Part shown: positions 32,484 to 41,242 of the stretch, in pieces | Numbering within the stretch: position 1 is the first letter of the stretch | Layout of the letters: the number at the start of each line of letters is the position of its first letter | Origin: Saprospiraceae bacterium | GTDB lineage: Bacteria; Bacteroidota; Bacteroidia; Chitinophagales; Saprospiraceae | Assembly (NCBI GenBank): GCA_020629935.1 | Contig: JAHDCJ010000040.1 | Coordinates: forward strand, 1-41,242 | DNA: 41,242 nt | Direction: 5' to 3' | The notes under the pieces: generated by a model | The model's input: the letters and a program-made list of their open reading frames with translations, nothing else | What the model was told of the DNA's origin: nothing | The model's database searches: none | Position numbers and translations under genes: made by a program

Positions 32484-35400
32484 CATACCATTGGGGTCGA
32501 TGTAGTTTATTGGATCATTCCCCACATAATTGTATGGTGAGAAATTTAAATACCATTCTGACATAGGATCTATATTATGCCATCTGCCAATTTGAGCATC
32601 AAAGTATCTAAACCCATAATCCAACCAATCTAAATTATGGTCGGCAATAAACTCTTTCCCATTATATTGATACGGGTTAGTAATACCTACTTGATTATCT
32701 TGCAGTCCTTCATGGCGAAGACCAAAAGGGTAATAATGATTCTCTTGTAAAACTTCCGTATTTTTATCAATACTACCGTCATTGTTTAAGTCAGAAAAAT
32801 GAATTCGCGCATTTCCTAAGTGATCATTGATTACGTATTCGTATCGAAAAGCTCCAATGGAAGCATTGTTTAATGGAACAATCCGACCTTCAGGATGATA
32901 AATTGATTCTAAGTTTTGTTGAAAATATTCTATGCCCCCTACATAATCTTTAATTCCTGTAATGTTGAAAAAGTTATCAATGGTTTTTTTACTAATTTTA
33001 TTTCCTTGAGCATCATAGGTGAAAATGGTCTTTTTACCATCTTCCCAAACAATCATTTCTGGAAGGTCTAAATGGTTATATAAAATCGAAATGTTTTTAT
33101 TTTTATCAATAACTAAATTCCCATTGGCATCATATCCGTATTCTTCGACTTCCTGATTATTATCATCTGTAAACCCATAACTGTTTTGACTTTGGTCTAC
33201 TATCTTTTTAAGTTGATTACCTTGATATGAATAATTCAAGTGATCTATATTTCCAAATAATGGATTATTAGAAATACTTAAACCGTTCATCCCATTTCGT
33301 TGTAGTGTGATGATATTCCCTGCAAGATCATATTGAATATTTGGTACTGAGTACCTTCCAATATGTTCACTCATCCCATTGCCTTTATATTCTTTATAAT
33401 TTGCCTGACTTAAACGGTTTAAATCGTCATATTGAAAACCATAAGTCTTTTTGTTTTCACAAGGACTTTGCCATTGAATAACCGAAATTTTTCCATCAAA
33501 TTGAGCTGGGGCATTTATACTATTGTTTCCCGTCGTGTATTCTATTCGTAGTGCGAATAAGTCGTCTTGATCTGCATTGTTTTTGATTTGAGACCAAGTA
33601 TCACGATAAGCATTAAGCACCTCTTGTTTTACAATTGCTCTTGAAATTTCATTAACAATTCCTACGGTGTCCAATTGTAAGTTGAGCCGTTCTTCGAGTG
33701 TCTCTAAAGAGGAGGCAATACGATGTGATTCTATTTCTTGATCAGATAAATCAATAGATATTTGATCTTGTAAGATTGTGTTGTTTGGCTCTTCTTCAAT
33801 GATTTTAAGCCGCTCGTTTTGTTGTTCAATTATTAAATCTTGATCTTCGAAAAGTTGGGTTTGATCTTCGATTTTTATTTTGGATTGTACGCCTTCATTG
33901 AGTTCATTTTTGTTTAATAAGATTTGTATGTCATTACTCTTTGCTTTAGTCAAACCATTGGTCAACACAGGCTCGTCTGTGCAAAAGTTAAATTGATTAA
34001 TACTTTTTAACCAACCTCGAACATTATAAGTGAAATCAAGAGATTGAAGATAATTGATCGAATTTGTTTGATCATCAAAATTAGTAGCGTGAAGATTTTT
34101 TTCAATTAACTGCCCCAATTCATTATACCTTAAGTTTGATATACGTACATTATCTCCTTTATTGATTCTACTATAGGTATTGATGAGTCTATTCGCATGA
34201 TCGTATTCATAGGTGAAAGCGATCTTTAAATCTGGTTTGTTTGGAACTTGATGTAAACGAATATTTTTGATTCTATTTCCTACAAAATCATAAGCGTTTG
34301 AGAAAATATCTTTTCCTCCTAAATGATGATCTACTTGTTGTTGAATAAGCTGACCACGATCATTATAGTAATTAAAGGTCCATAAAAAAGTGTTCGATTC
34401 GTCGAGTATTTTTACTTTGGAAAATGTAGCTAAACCTTTAGTTTGTCTACTTGGTGCTCCAAGTGAAATTCCAGTGACAGGTACTAAGCTTGTCCCAATT
34501 GTTTGGCCTTCATTAATGGAATAATCATCATAAAAGTTGACTGTCAATACCTCATCATTCGCTGTCAAAATAGGATAAGATACATTGGAATATCCTTCAA
34601 CTGAATAAAGTTGATTTTCTTCTATTTCAAATAATGAAGTTTGATTATTCACCGCTGTTTGAATAGATGATCTTGTCCCAGATAGTGTACAAATCCCTGT
34701 CATTACTTTTCTTCCCAATCGATCAAATTTATTGAAGGTCCAACGATGATCCAATCTATGGTTGCCATGTTGTTTAAGGATTAATTGATCTAAGGTATTA
34801 TAAACAAAATAGCTAGGCTCAGCATTAGGCATTTGTTTTTCAATGATCCGATTACGTTCATCATAACGATATCTGAATAAGAGATTTTCTACTGTACTTA
34901 AATCTATTGACATTCCTAATTGCTCAACGGCTAAAGGAGGAATTACCACATTAATATTTCCTTTGTCATCATAAAGATTATAGGTAGAAGCCCAAGTGTC
35001 ATTTATTGCTTCTTGAGATAAGATAACCCGTCCAAGTTGATCAATAAATTTTCGTTTTAATTTCCCGTTTTCATCGGTTTTGCTTTCCATCCAAAGAGAC
35101 GAAGGCGGGTAGTAATTGCCCGTTTTATAATTAAATACTTCATTGATTAAATTTGGACGAAAGTCTAATTTTACGGTATGACCTCCTCCCATACGCCAAG
35201 CAAAACCTACCTCCGAAATTTCCTTTACTCTATACAAAGGACTTGACTCAAACTGTATATTCGATGAAGGATAGTTTGTAGTCGAAATTTCTGATGTGTT
35301 TAAATAAAAATTGGATTGTTCACTAGATGGATTGGACCGAATTTCTCCATAGTTTGTAGGCATAGAATAAGGTAAATAAACCTTCGATTGTTTTCCAAAT

Positions 35401-38400
35401 TTGTCATATTCTTGCAGTTGTATTACATCGTTTTTAGTAGGGCTCTGTGCTACTTCTATTTGTTGTAGGATACGCCCTAAACCATCGGTATAAGTAACAT
35501 GCATGTTTCTAAAGGAAGCATCTAAATGTTGATATTGAAAATCTTCAGAAAAGGCCACATTTTCTTTTTGAAATAAAATAGTACGGGTTTGATTATATCC
35601 ATTAGCCGCTTCATCGCTGAAGGTGTAGTCTGAATGGGAAACTAAATTTCCTTCAAAATCTTTGCTTAAAATCAATCGTTGAAATTCATCATATTCGAAG
35701 TGTTGACTTCGTCCATTCTGATTGGTATAGGTAATTGAATTGCCTTGCTTAGGATCATAACAAATCGTTTCCATTAAGGCATCAATTGGGTGAAGACGTA
35801 ATTCATCTATGTAGAAATTCGAATTATCTCCTTCTAATTTTAAAATGGATTCGCTGCCTAAATGAATTTCTTTTTGTACATATGTCCATGCATTACTCGT
35901 CTCTTGGAAAAGAACTACATCTGCGTTGGATATGGTACTTGTTCCCGATTTTTGCCAATAAGAAATCAGATATTTTCCTCCCGTCTGAACCTCAAATTTA
36001 ACTTCACGATCTGCACCAATGTTAAATCCCACTTTCCCCGTTTTTACTCGATCACTTGATGAATTCCAGCCGCCAGTGTTTTGTGGAAGTATTTCCCAAC
36101 CTCCATTATTTTCAGACCCATAATCACCAATAACTTCAAAACTGGTATAAGCAACTTCGTGTGTCTCCGCATTTTGGATTTTTGCCACAGGGTAATGAAA
36201 GTCATGACCATAAATGATAGAAGAACTAAAGTTGTCTTTGGATTTGAAAGATTGAATCTGGCCAAATGGACTAACTGAGGTGATTTGACCTCGCTCTCTA
36301 AAACGGGGGTCAAAAATAAACTCATGACTAGAGGTGAGCGATGCAGGATTGAAATTCTCTAATGGATTATCCGTTTCTATTTGGAATGTTTTGTTTGGTA
36401 AAGATAAGTGATCACTCACGTTTTGGAATGTATGAAGCGTACCCTCAACTACCTTCTCTGTAGATCCTTGTTTTTTGATTTTGTGAATAGTTTGAATGGG
36501 TATGATTTGATTTTGAGCAGACAACCTTCGAATCGCTTTTGCTTCTTCTCCACTCGCACTTTCATCACCTACTGGAAATAAATCTTTCGAGTAAGTGGTC
36601 TCTTGAACGTATTTTGTGCCATCCGAATTGTTGATTTCTGATCGGATAGCTTGGGTGTGAACGGCAAAGTCTTCATCAAAATCAAAATCTGTGGTGGTGA
36701 TTATTGGGTTTTCTCCCAAGGCATCATACTTATAAAGTATCGTAGAGTCGATATAGTACCAAGGAGCAATTACATGAAAAATATCATAGGCATATCTACG
36801 ATATAAGAAATCACAATTATGGTTTACTGTGTTGCCAATAATACCTACAGATAAACCTGCTACACTGCTATTGCCCATCGTTTTATCTTCTCTGAAATCA
36901 TAGATGTTTACCTGCTTTTGCACAGGAATGAAATCATCATTTTCTTTTTTATATATACATTGTTCTAGTAGATGGCCACGCTTCCAGTCATAACTTGTAG
37001 CTGGGCCAAATGGATAAGCTCTACCTCCACGATCCCCTTGGTAACTAAAACGATTTTGACTTAATCCATGCGCTCCAGATTCGCCTTCCAATACTTTAAC
37101 CTCTGTGTACATGATTGGACTCCCTTGTGTACTACCCAGTCCAGCTTTGCTATTTGAAGAGACGCCCATGAATTTACAAGCCACCCCATATGGCGCGTTT
37201 AAAAAACCGCCAGCATATAAGGCACGGTATTCTTGCATGAAGTGCGTGTACCGCGGAAGGTTAACTACTTTCCCGCTGGAAATTGGGCTTATCATGCCTT
37301 GGGTATATTCATAAGATTTGATCTGATCATTTGCTAATGATTGGCCATCATGCATAATCGTTTTTTTAATCCTTGTGCCTCCAACTAATAAATTTGCATA
37401 AGGCGGATTTTCTAAATCATCTATAAGAATGTCTTGTTGGTTTTCGTAGTATACACTTGCATACGCTGTATCTCCAGGAATATAGGCGGAGGCTTTTAAA
37501 ATAAATTCTCCTTCAGGAAGAAGCAACTGATTTAAACCTACACTACTCAATCCATAATTAGCCTTTAAGATTAAATTTGCTCCGTTTCGTTGAAAAATTC
37601 TTACTTCTGCATTACTCTCCACTTGGTATTGGCTATCATATGGAATATCGACTAATACATCAACATAACCTGCTTGATCTAATGTAAATTCGGCTTCGTT
37701 TGTCGTACTTTGATTGTAAATGTCATGAGCCGTGACGGTTTCTTGAACCCAATAACTTTCATACAAATGATAAGGAATACTTCCTACTTGAAAATCATGA
37801 ACTTCATATTCAAAGGCTTGGTGTCCTCCTGTTGGAAAAGTAATTTTATAAAGCATATTCGCCTTCGTATGTTCTGCGTGTGGATCTCTATTTGCCCCAT
37901 TTAAAAAGTCGGGTGTTTCTCTTAAAGAAGGTAGTAAATGGGTGTTGTTTTGTCCATTATAAAAACCCCAATGATCTTGACTGAAGCTTAGTCGGGAAGG
38001 TAAATTATATTGGTTGGAAATTTCATCTAAATAATTAAATTCATAAGGTGGTTTGGCATCGTTTAAACTATGCTCTGTAACGGATTTTAATTTTAAGCGA
38101 AAACAATGTTCGGGTTCGGGTGGTGCGGCATTAGGGACATTGTTAGTGGGACAATTTGAAGATTCAAAGAAATCATAATCCATTGAAAATCGACGCAATA
38201 AATTTTGTGATAAATCATAAAATCGAAGATGCTCTAAACGCACACCTCCCTCTAAATCTTTTCTTGCATCTTCTCCTCCGTCTTGTTGGATGTACTCCAA
38301 TTCTACTTGTTCTTTTGAGGTACTGATGGTGGTTAAATGTACTCCTTCAACTTCTAGTAAGGACACACAAGTTTTAAGCAAACCATCATTAGGCGGATTG

Positions 38401-39320
38401 GCGCAAATTTGTTGTGGACTATATTGCTGAATGTCAATATACTTTGATTGATCGATACTGTTGTAATATCGTATGGTTCCATACTTTTCGTAATCTAAAT
38501 GGATGACTTCTTCATTGGGATGAATGATGTCTGTCAAATACCAGGCAGAAGCAAATGTTTGTGTAGGACGTTCAAAATAACTTTCACAAAATATATTATT
38601 TGTTGTAGTGATTTCCGTAGCTTCTTCACCACCAAACAAATATTTTATTCCATCGGGCGTAATTGCTTCAAAAGCTTTCTGACCTCCCATTTGATTAATC
38701 ATTTTGATCTGAATATCTTGTTTGGGAATGACATGGATTTGTCCATCAATATCAAAAACGAATTTTCCTTGATAACCTCCGAAATTAAAGGCAAAAAGAT
38801 CGGGTTGAGTGTCGAACGTGCCCTTAGCAGCTCGTTCCATAAAATCATCCACACAAACTGGATTTGGATTTAATGGAATATCATAATATTCTCCAACGGG
38901 AATGTTCGCAAAGGAGGCAGGCATGATGTCAAAGAAACCAAAATCATCAGTTTCGTCAGGTTTTCCGCGTACGGTACGCGTGATTAATCCGCCAGCTTGT
39001 AAAGACCATCCTAGACCAACTTGACTAGCGACTTCATCTACCTTAATGCCACTTGCATGATAGTTTAAGGATAATGGTAGGGATAAATTCCGTCCTTCTG
39101 CGCTGCCTAAAGGGACACTAATTTGTGGAGTGCCAGTAGCAAGACTTACAGGCATCTCCCCATACTTCCCAAGACTTGAAGCATTAGGCGACGGAGGCGT
39201 TAGTTTATCTGAAGGGTCATAATTAGTGTTTTCTATTTCTCCTTGTGCAAGCATTAGGTTACATAGGAAAAGTGCACTAATACAAATAGTGCAAAGTATA
39301 CGTGCTATTTTCTTAAACAT
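31743..39320 (-). CDS. Giant secreted RHS/YD-repeat polymorphic toxin-like protein
   Basis: 2525 residues from ATG 39320, which gives a proper signal peptide (MFKKIARILCTICISALFLCNLMLAQ); an ATG at 39386 adds 22 residues and covers the -7 element. The N-terminal domain is of the Bacteroidota RHS type (SSLGKYGEMPVSLATGTPQISVPLG, LPLSLNYHASGIKVDEVASQVGLGW). YD-like repeats follow (YDDKGNI, YDERNRI, YDHANRL, YDLAGNI, YDANGNL, YDAQGNK). The conserved core end holds DHLGNARIHFSD, NHYYPFGLRHEG, YQYNGKEF and YGFRYFDAQIGRWHNIDPMSEW, ending at IDPNGM (residue 2279). RHS proteins form a hollow shell around a C-terminal toxin. A coiled-coil-like insert lies near residues 1780-1920. No VgrG, PAAR or type VI genes are nearby, so export by Sec plus an unknown outer-membrane step is likely. 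Confidence 0.9.
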   Translation of the reverse strand: MFKKIARILCTICISALFLCNLMLAQGEIENTNYDPSDKLTPPSPNASSLGKYGEMPVSLATGTPQISVPLGSAEGRNLSLPLSLNYHASGIKVDEVASQVGLGWSLQAGGLITRTVRGKPDETDDFGFFDIMPASFANIPVGEYYDIPLNPNPVCVDDFMERAAKGTFDTQPDLFAFNFGGYQGKFVFDIDGQIHVIPKQDIQIKMINQMGGQKAFEAITPDGIKYLFGGEEATEITTTNNIFCESYFERPTQTFASAWYLTDIIHPNEEVIHLDYEKYGTIRYYNSIDQSKYIDIQQYSPQQICANPPNDGLLKTCVSLLEVEGVHLTTISTSKEQVELEYIQQDGGEDARKDLEGGVRLEHLRFYDLSQNLLRRFSMDYDFFESSNCPTNNVPNAAPPEPEHCFRLKLKSVTEHSLNDAKPPYEFNYLDEISNQYNLPSRLSFSQDHWGFYNGQNNTHLLPSLRETPDFLNGANRDPHAEHTKANMLYKITFPTGGHQAFEYEVHDFQVGSIPYHLYESYWVQETVTAHDIYNQSTTNEAEFTLDQAGYVDVLVDIPYDSQYQVESNAEVRIFQRNGANLILKANYGLSSVGLNQLLLPEGEFILKASAYIPGDTAYASVYYENQQDILIDDLENPPYANLLVGGTRIKKTIMHDGQSLANDQIKSYEYTQGMISPISSGKVVNLPRYTHFMQEYRALYAGGFLNAPYGVACKFMGVSSNSKAGLGSTQGSPIMYTEVKVLEGESGAHGLSQNRFSYQGDRGGRAYPFGPATSYDWKRGHLLEQCIYKKENDDFIPVQKQVNIYDFREDKTMGNSSVAGLSVGIIGNTVNHNCDFLYRRYAYDIFHVIAPWYYIDSTILYKYDALGENPIITTTDFDFDEDFAVHTQAIRSEINNSDGTKYVQETTYSKDLFPVGDESASGEEAKAIRRLSAQNQIIPIQTIHKIKKQGSTEKVVEGTLHTFQNVSDHLSLPNKTFQIETDNPLENFNPASLTSSHEFIFDPRFRERGQITSVSPFGQIQSFKSKDNFSSSIIYGHDFHYPVAKIQNAETHEVAYTSFEVIGDYGSENNGGWEILPQNTGGWNSSSDRVKTGKVGFNIGADREVKFEVQTGGKYLISYWQKSGTSTISNADVVLFQETSNAWTYVQKEIHLGSESILKLEGDNSNFYIDELRLHPIDALMETICYDPKQGNSITYTNQNGRSQHFEYDEFQRLILSKDFEGNLVSHSDYTFSDEAANGYNQTRTILFQKENVAFSEDFQYQHLDASFRNMHVTYTDGLGRILQQIEVAQSPTKNDVIQLQEYDKFGKQSKVYLPYSMPTNYGEIRSNPSSEQSNFYLNTSEISTTNYPSSNIQFESSPLYRVKEISEVGFAWRMGGGHTVKLDFRPNLINEVFNYKTGNYYPPSSLWMESKTDENGKLKRKFIDQLGRVILSQEAINDTWASTYNLYDDKGNINVVIPPLAVEQLGMSIDLSTVENLLFRYRYDERNRIIEKQMPNAEPSYFVYNTLDQLILKQHGNHRLDHRWTFNKFDRLGRKVMTGICTLSGTRSSIQTAVNNQTSLFEIEENQLYSVEGYSNVSYPILTANDEVLTVNFYDDYSINEGQTIGTSLVPVTGISLGAPSRQTKGLATFSKVKILDESNTFLWTFNYYNDRGQLIQQQVDHHLGGKDIFSNAYDFVGNRIKNIRLHQVPNKPDLKIAFTYEYDHANRLINTYSRINKGDNVRISNLRYNELGQLIEKNLHATNFDDQTNSINYLQSLDFTYNVRGWLKSINQFNFCTDEPVLTNGLTKAKSNDIQILLNKNELNEGVQSKIKIEDQTQLFEDQDLIIEQQNERLKIIEEEPNNTILQDQISIDLSDQEIESHRIASSLETLEERLNLQLDTVGIVNEISRAIVKQEVLNAYRDTWSQIKNNADQDDLFALRIEYTTGNNSINAPAQFDGKISVIQWQSPCENKKTYGFQYDDLNRLSQANYKEYKGNGMSEHIGRYSVPNIQYDLAGNIITLQRNGMNGLSISNNPLFGNIDHLNYSYQGNQLKKIVDQSQNSYGFTDDNNQEVEEYGYDANGNLVIDKNKNISILYNHLDLPEMIVWEDGKKTIFTYDAQGNKISKKTIDNFFNITGIKDYVGGIEYFQQNLESIYHPEGRIVPLNNASIGAFRYEYVINDHLGNARIHFSDLNNDGSIDKNTEVLQENHYYPFGLRHEGLQDNQVGITNPYQYNGKEFIADHNLDWLDYGFRYFDAQIGRWHNIDPMSEWYLNFSPYNYVGNDPINYIDPNGMYRKKKKAERMRNRALKNGYQAGDVYYSKGDKKRGQYIFTFGRQGEHWNTAVRKSDFGPNGGGFINWVQSSFSTAGFIPGLGVPFDLANSAISSTRGILTGENSHYLEATISGFSAIPLIGDLGKGAIKAKKVSSSLSTINNSQTLYRAVSKAELDDILKYGLRTKGDTGYESAKLFAPTLLEATKFGKNNYTFDKIPNFLIKVEVPQSIFNKATKFSADGMNAISISADQLHLLRSKPINFSPFVK

Positions 39321-39340
39321 GATTGATTTGGTTTTGAATA

Positions 39341-39371
39341 CATACATAGTAAGTGAATGGTCACTTACAAA
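39341..39371 (-). promoter_or_regulatory. Promoter of the RHS operon with an operator in its spacer
   Basis: The minus strand has TTTG (39371-39368), a 19-nt spacer and TATGTATG (39348-39341), one mismatch from TAnnTTTG. The spacer is almost entirely an inverted repeat, GTAAGTGA-CCAT-TCACTTAC (39349-39368), so a dimeric regulator could bind between the two elements. Confidence 0.5.
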
Positions 39372-39434
39372 CAAAATTTTCCACAATGAATTCTTTCGAA
39401 TTCTTCCTTCTTCCTCTTCTGAATATTTATTCTT

Positions 39435-40988
39435 CTATCCTGCCCAACCTTCTCGGTCTAGGCTTCTGTATTGTATGGCTTCCGCCAAATGTTCTATTTT
39501 GATTTCCTCACTAGCGGAAAGATCAGCGATCGTTCGTGAAACTTTTAAGATGCGGTCATATGCCCGAGCAGAAAGTTGTAATTTTTTCATTGCTGTTTTT
39601 AGAAGTGTTTGTCCTGCCGCGTTGAGTTGGCAGGTACTTCGTACCATGCGAGAAGACATTTGTGCATTACAATGAATTTGTTTGACCGACTCAAAACGTA
39701 GATGTTGAACTTCCCTCGCTTTAACTACCCGTTCGGCAATTAAAAGACTTCGCTCTGCGGGTTTAATGTTTGACAAATCATCAAAAGAAATCGGGGTGAC
39801 TTCTACATGTAAATCTATTCGATCTAGTAAAGGGCCAGAAATTTTTGATAAATATTTTTTAACTACACCAGGTCCACAAACACAATCTTTTTCGGGGTGA
39901 TTGTAAAAGCCGCATGGGCAGGGATTCATAGAGGCCACGAGCACAAAACTAGCAGGATATTCGACAGTGATTCTCGCTCTCGAAATGGTTACCTTTCGTT
40001 CTTCCATTGGTTGCCGCATGACTTCTAAAACCGAACGTTTAAATTCAGGGAGTTCATCTAAAAATAAAACTCCGTGATGAGCTAAAGAAATTTCTCCTGG
40101 TTGAGGATGTGAACCGCCACCAACTAAAGCCACATCGCTAATCGTGTGATGTGGAGATCGAAAAGGACGAACGGCAATCAAAGCGGTTTCTGCGGCTAAT
40201 GTGCCAGCCACCGAATGTATCTTTGTCGTTTCTAAAGCCTCTAGCAAAGACAAAGGAGGAAGGATGGTTGGGAACCTTCGAGCCAACATGGTTTTTCCTG
40301 CGCCAGGAGGACCAATGAGAATTACATTATGTCCTCCCGCTGCAGAAATTTCGAGTGCCCGCTTTATATTTTCTTGTCCTTTTACATCCGAAAAATCGAG
40401 TTCTGGATTTTGTTGGTTATGGAAAAATTCTTCCCTTGTTTCCAGTTCGAGCGGATCTGGTTTTTGTTTCTCATTAAAAAAATGAATGACCTCTTGCAAA
40501 CTCTCTACACCATATACATCGAGTTGATCAACGATGGCTGCTTCCTTTGCATTTTGCTTAGGTAAAATAAACCCTTTAAATCCTTCTTTCCTCGCTTGAA
40601 TAGCAATAGGCAAGGCTCCTTTTATTGGTCGTAGACTTCCATCTAAAGACAACTCCCCCATTAAAATAAATCGGTCCAAATCCTGCGCATCGATTTGTCC
40701 GGTAGAAGCTAGTATACCTAGCGCAATGGGTAAGTCATAAAAGGAACCTTCCTTGCGAATGCCAGCGGGAGCCAAGTTGATAATGATGCGTATACGCGGT
40801 ATTCGAAACCCTTCATTTTTAACCGCCGCTTCAATCCGGTGATAGCCTTCTTTGACGGCATTGTCGGGTAATCCAACTAAAGCATAACCCGGTCTTCCTT
40901 GTGCGACGGCTCCCCCCGAATTGACTTCTATCGTAATGGTTTGTGCATCGACACCTTGTACTGTACTCGCAAATGTTTTCACCAACAT
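39435..40988 (-). CDS. comM: ComM / YifB family AAA+ ATPase
   Basis: 517 residues, near the usual 505-510. The N-terminal Lon-protease-like domain (GVDAQTITIEVNSGG, GLPDNAVKEGYHRIEAAVKNEGF, LAPAGIRKEGSFYDLPIALGILA) precedes a Mg-chelatase-type AAA+ core: Walker A LIGPPGAGKTMLARRFPTILP (about 226-246), RPFRSPHHTISDVALVGGG, Walker B GVLFLDELPEF, and a zinc-like CPCGFYNHPEKDCVCGP. The C-terminal domain has SARAYDRILKVSRTIADL. ComM is a hexameric helicase that promotes branch migration during natural transformation. An unusually good ribosome binding site (GAGGAG, six bases before ATG) lies inside a predicted hairpin. Confidence 0.93.
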   Translation of the reverse strand: MLVKTFASTVQGVDAQTITIEVNSGGAVAQGRPGYALVGLPDNAVKEGYHRIEAAVKNEGFRIPRIRIIINLAPAGIRKEGSFYDLPIALGILASTGQIDAQDLDRFILMGELSLDGSLRPIKGALPIAIQARKEGFKGFILPKQNAKEAAIVDQLDVYGVESLQEVIHFFNEKQKPDPLELETREEFFHNQQNPELDFSDVKGQENIKRALEISAAGGHNVILIGPPGAGKTMLARRFPTILPPLSLLEALETTKIHSVAGTLAAETALIAVRPFRSPHHTISDVALVGGGSHPQPGEISLAHHGVLFLDELPEFKRSVLEVMRQPMEERKVTISRARITVEYPASFVLVASMNPCPCGFYNHPEKDCVCGPGVVKKYLSKISGPLLDRIDLHVEVTPISFDDLSNIKPAERSLLIAERVVKAREVQHLRFESVKQIHCNAQMSSRMVRSTCQLNAAGQTLLKTAMKKLQLSARAYDRILKVSRTIADLSASEEIKIEHLAEAIQYRSLDREGWAG

Positions 40989-40991
40989 ATC

Positions 40992-41031
40992 TTTCTCCTC
41001 ATTTTTATTGCAGTCGCAAGATGAGGAAAAA
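40992..41031 (-). promoter_or_regulatory. comM leader hairpin covering the ribosome binding site
   Basis: In minus-strand RNA, UUUUUCCUCAU (41031-41021) can pair with AUGAGGAGAAA (41002-40992) over 11 bp with one G-U pair; the loop holds a small UUGC/GCAA stem. The 3' arm contains the GAGGAG ribosome binding site, so folding would hide it. Beyond it, to the window end at 41242, I see no gene or other feature. Confidence 0.5.
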
Positions 41032-41242
41032 ATAAAAGAGAAAAAAACGAAATGTGTAGATGCGGTATTTGGTTGAGTGGGGGATGTTTTTTGCTGGTTG
41101 AGTGAAAAAGTTATGAAGCGAAGTTGTTATTTAAAAAACCAAAAATGGAATCTTTTAATTGTCTCTCCTTTAAAGAATTTTATTAGAGGTAAATAATTTA
41201 TTTAAGGATGCTCTTTGTTTAGAATTTTAATTTGAGATAGAA

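Noticed and set aside
32500..39000. Possible frameshift or fused genes in the very long RHS frame
   Set aside because: The frame is uninterrupted from the signal peptide to the toxin tail and all expected RHS landmarks appear in order.
39388..39403. GAATTC-TTTC-GAATTC hairpin after comM as a terminator
   Set aside because: The stem is only six pairs and no U-run follows on the minus strand, so I do not call it.
39226..39675. A 149-codon plus-strand frame opposite the RHS start and the comM end
   Set aside because: It is antisense to two well-supported genes and to the RHS promoter, with no recognisable protein features.

Overview
The window reads as chromosomal DNA from an AT-rich marine-type Bacteroidota. 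A Saprospirales-like lineage is my best guess, from protein style only. Pointers are a type IX secretion (T9SS) C-terminal sorting domain, a TonB-dependent receptor with an N-terminal carboxypeptidase-regulatory-like domain, DUF4856/imelysin lipoproteins, a long SecA, repeated TAnnTTTG-type -7 promoter elements and mostly absent Shine-Dalgarno sequences. I see no rRNA, tRNA, CRISPR array, phage or insertion sequence.

Layout. 1-1.7 kb: the N-terminal part of a PiT-like permease and a T9SS-sorted secreted protein. 1.7-5.1 kb: two tandem, distantly related all-helical proteins of unknown function. 5.2-6.6 kb: an arginine decarboxylase. 6.7-9.9 kb: a feoA-feoB-phosphodiesterase operon for ferrous iron. 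10.0-14.6 kb: a compact cyanophycin cassette, with cyanophycin synthetase, divergent cyanophycinase and isoaspartyl peptidase. 14.9-16.7 kb: an ECF sigma factor and an anti-sigma-like/beta-barrel protein. 16.9-19.9 kb: a DUF547 lipoprotein, ComF, an unknown lipoprotein and a macro-domain protein. 20.2-24.8 kb: secA, deoC and a SPOR protein. 24.8-31.3 kb: a five-gene operon (DUF4856, imelysin, HTTM/gamma-carboxylase-like, TonB receptor, DCC thiol-disulfide protein) behind a perfect 19-bp palindrome. 31.4-39.3 kb: a 2525-residue secreted RHS/YD-repeat protein followed 7 nt later by a 94-residue protein resembling EF-Tu domain III alone. 39.4-41.0 kb: comM.

How the genes fit together. The RHS protein looks like a polymorphic toxin: secretion signal, YD-repeat shell, DPNG core end and a variable 246-residue tail. 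The small EF-Tu domain III-like gene sits in the immunity-gene position. A decoy-type immunity protein against an EF-Tu-directed toxin is the most novel hypothesis here. Iron is the second theme: feoAB and the DUF4856-to-DCC operon carry closely related palindromes (TTAGA-N5-TCTAA type), and a third copy lies just before the ECF sigma gene. Nitrogen/arginine storage is the third theme: cyanophycin is made by CphA, cut to beta-Asp-Arg by CphB and finished by the isoaspartyl peptidase, and the nearby arginine decarboxylase could use the released arginine. All functional statements are from reading motifs by eye; no database search was run.
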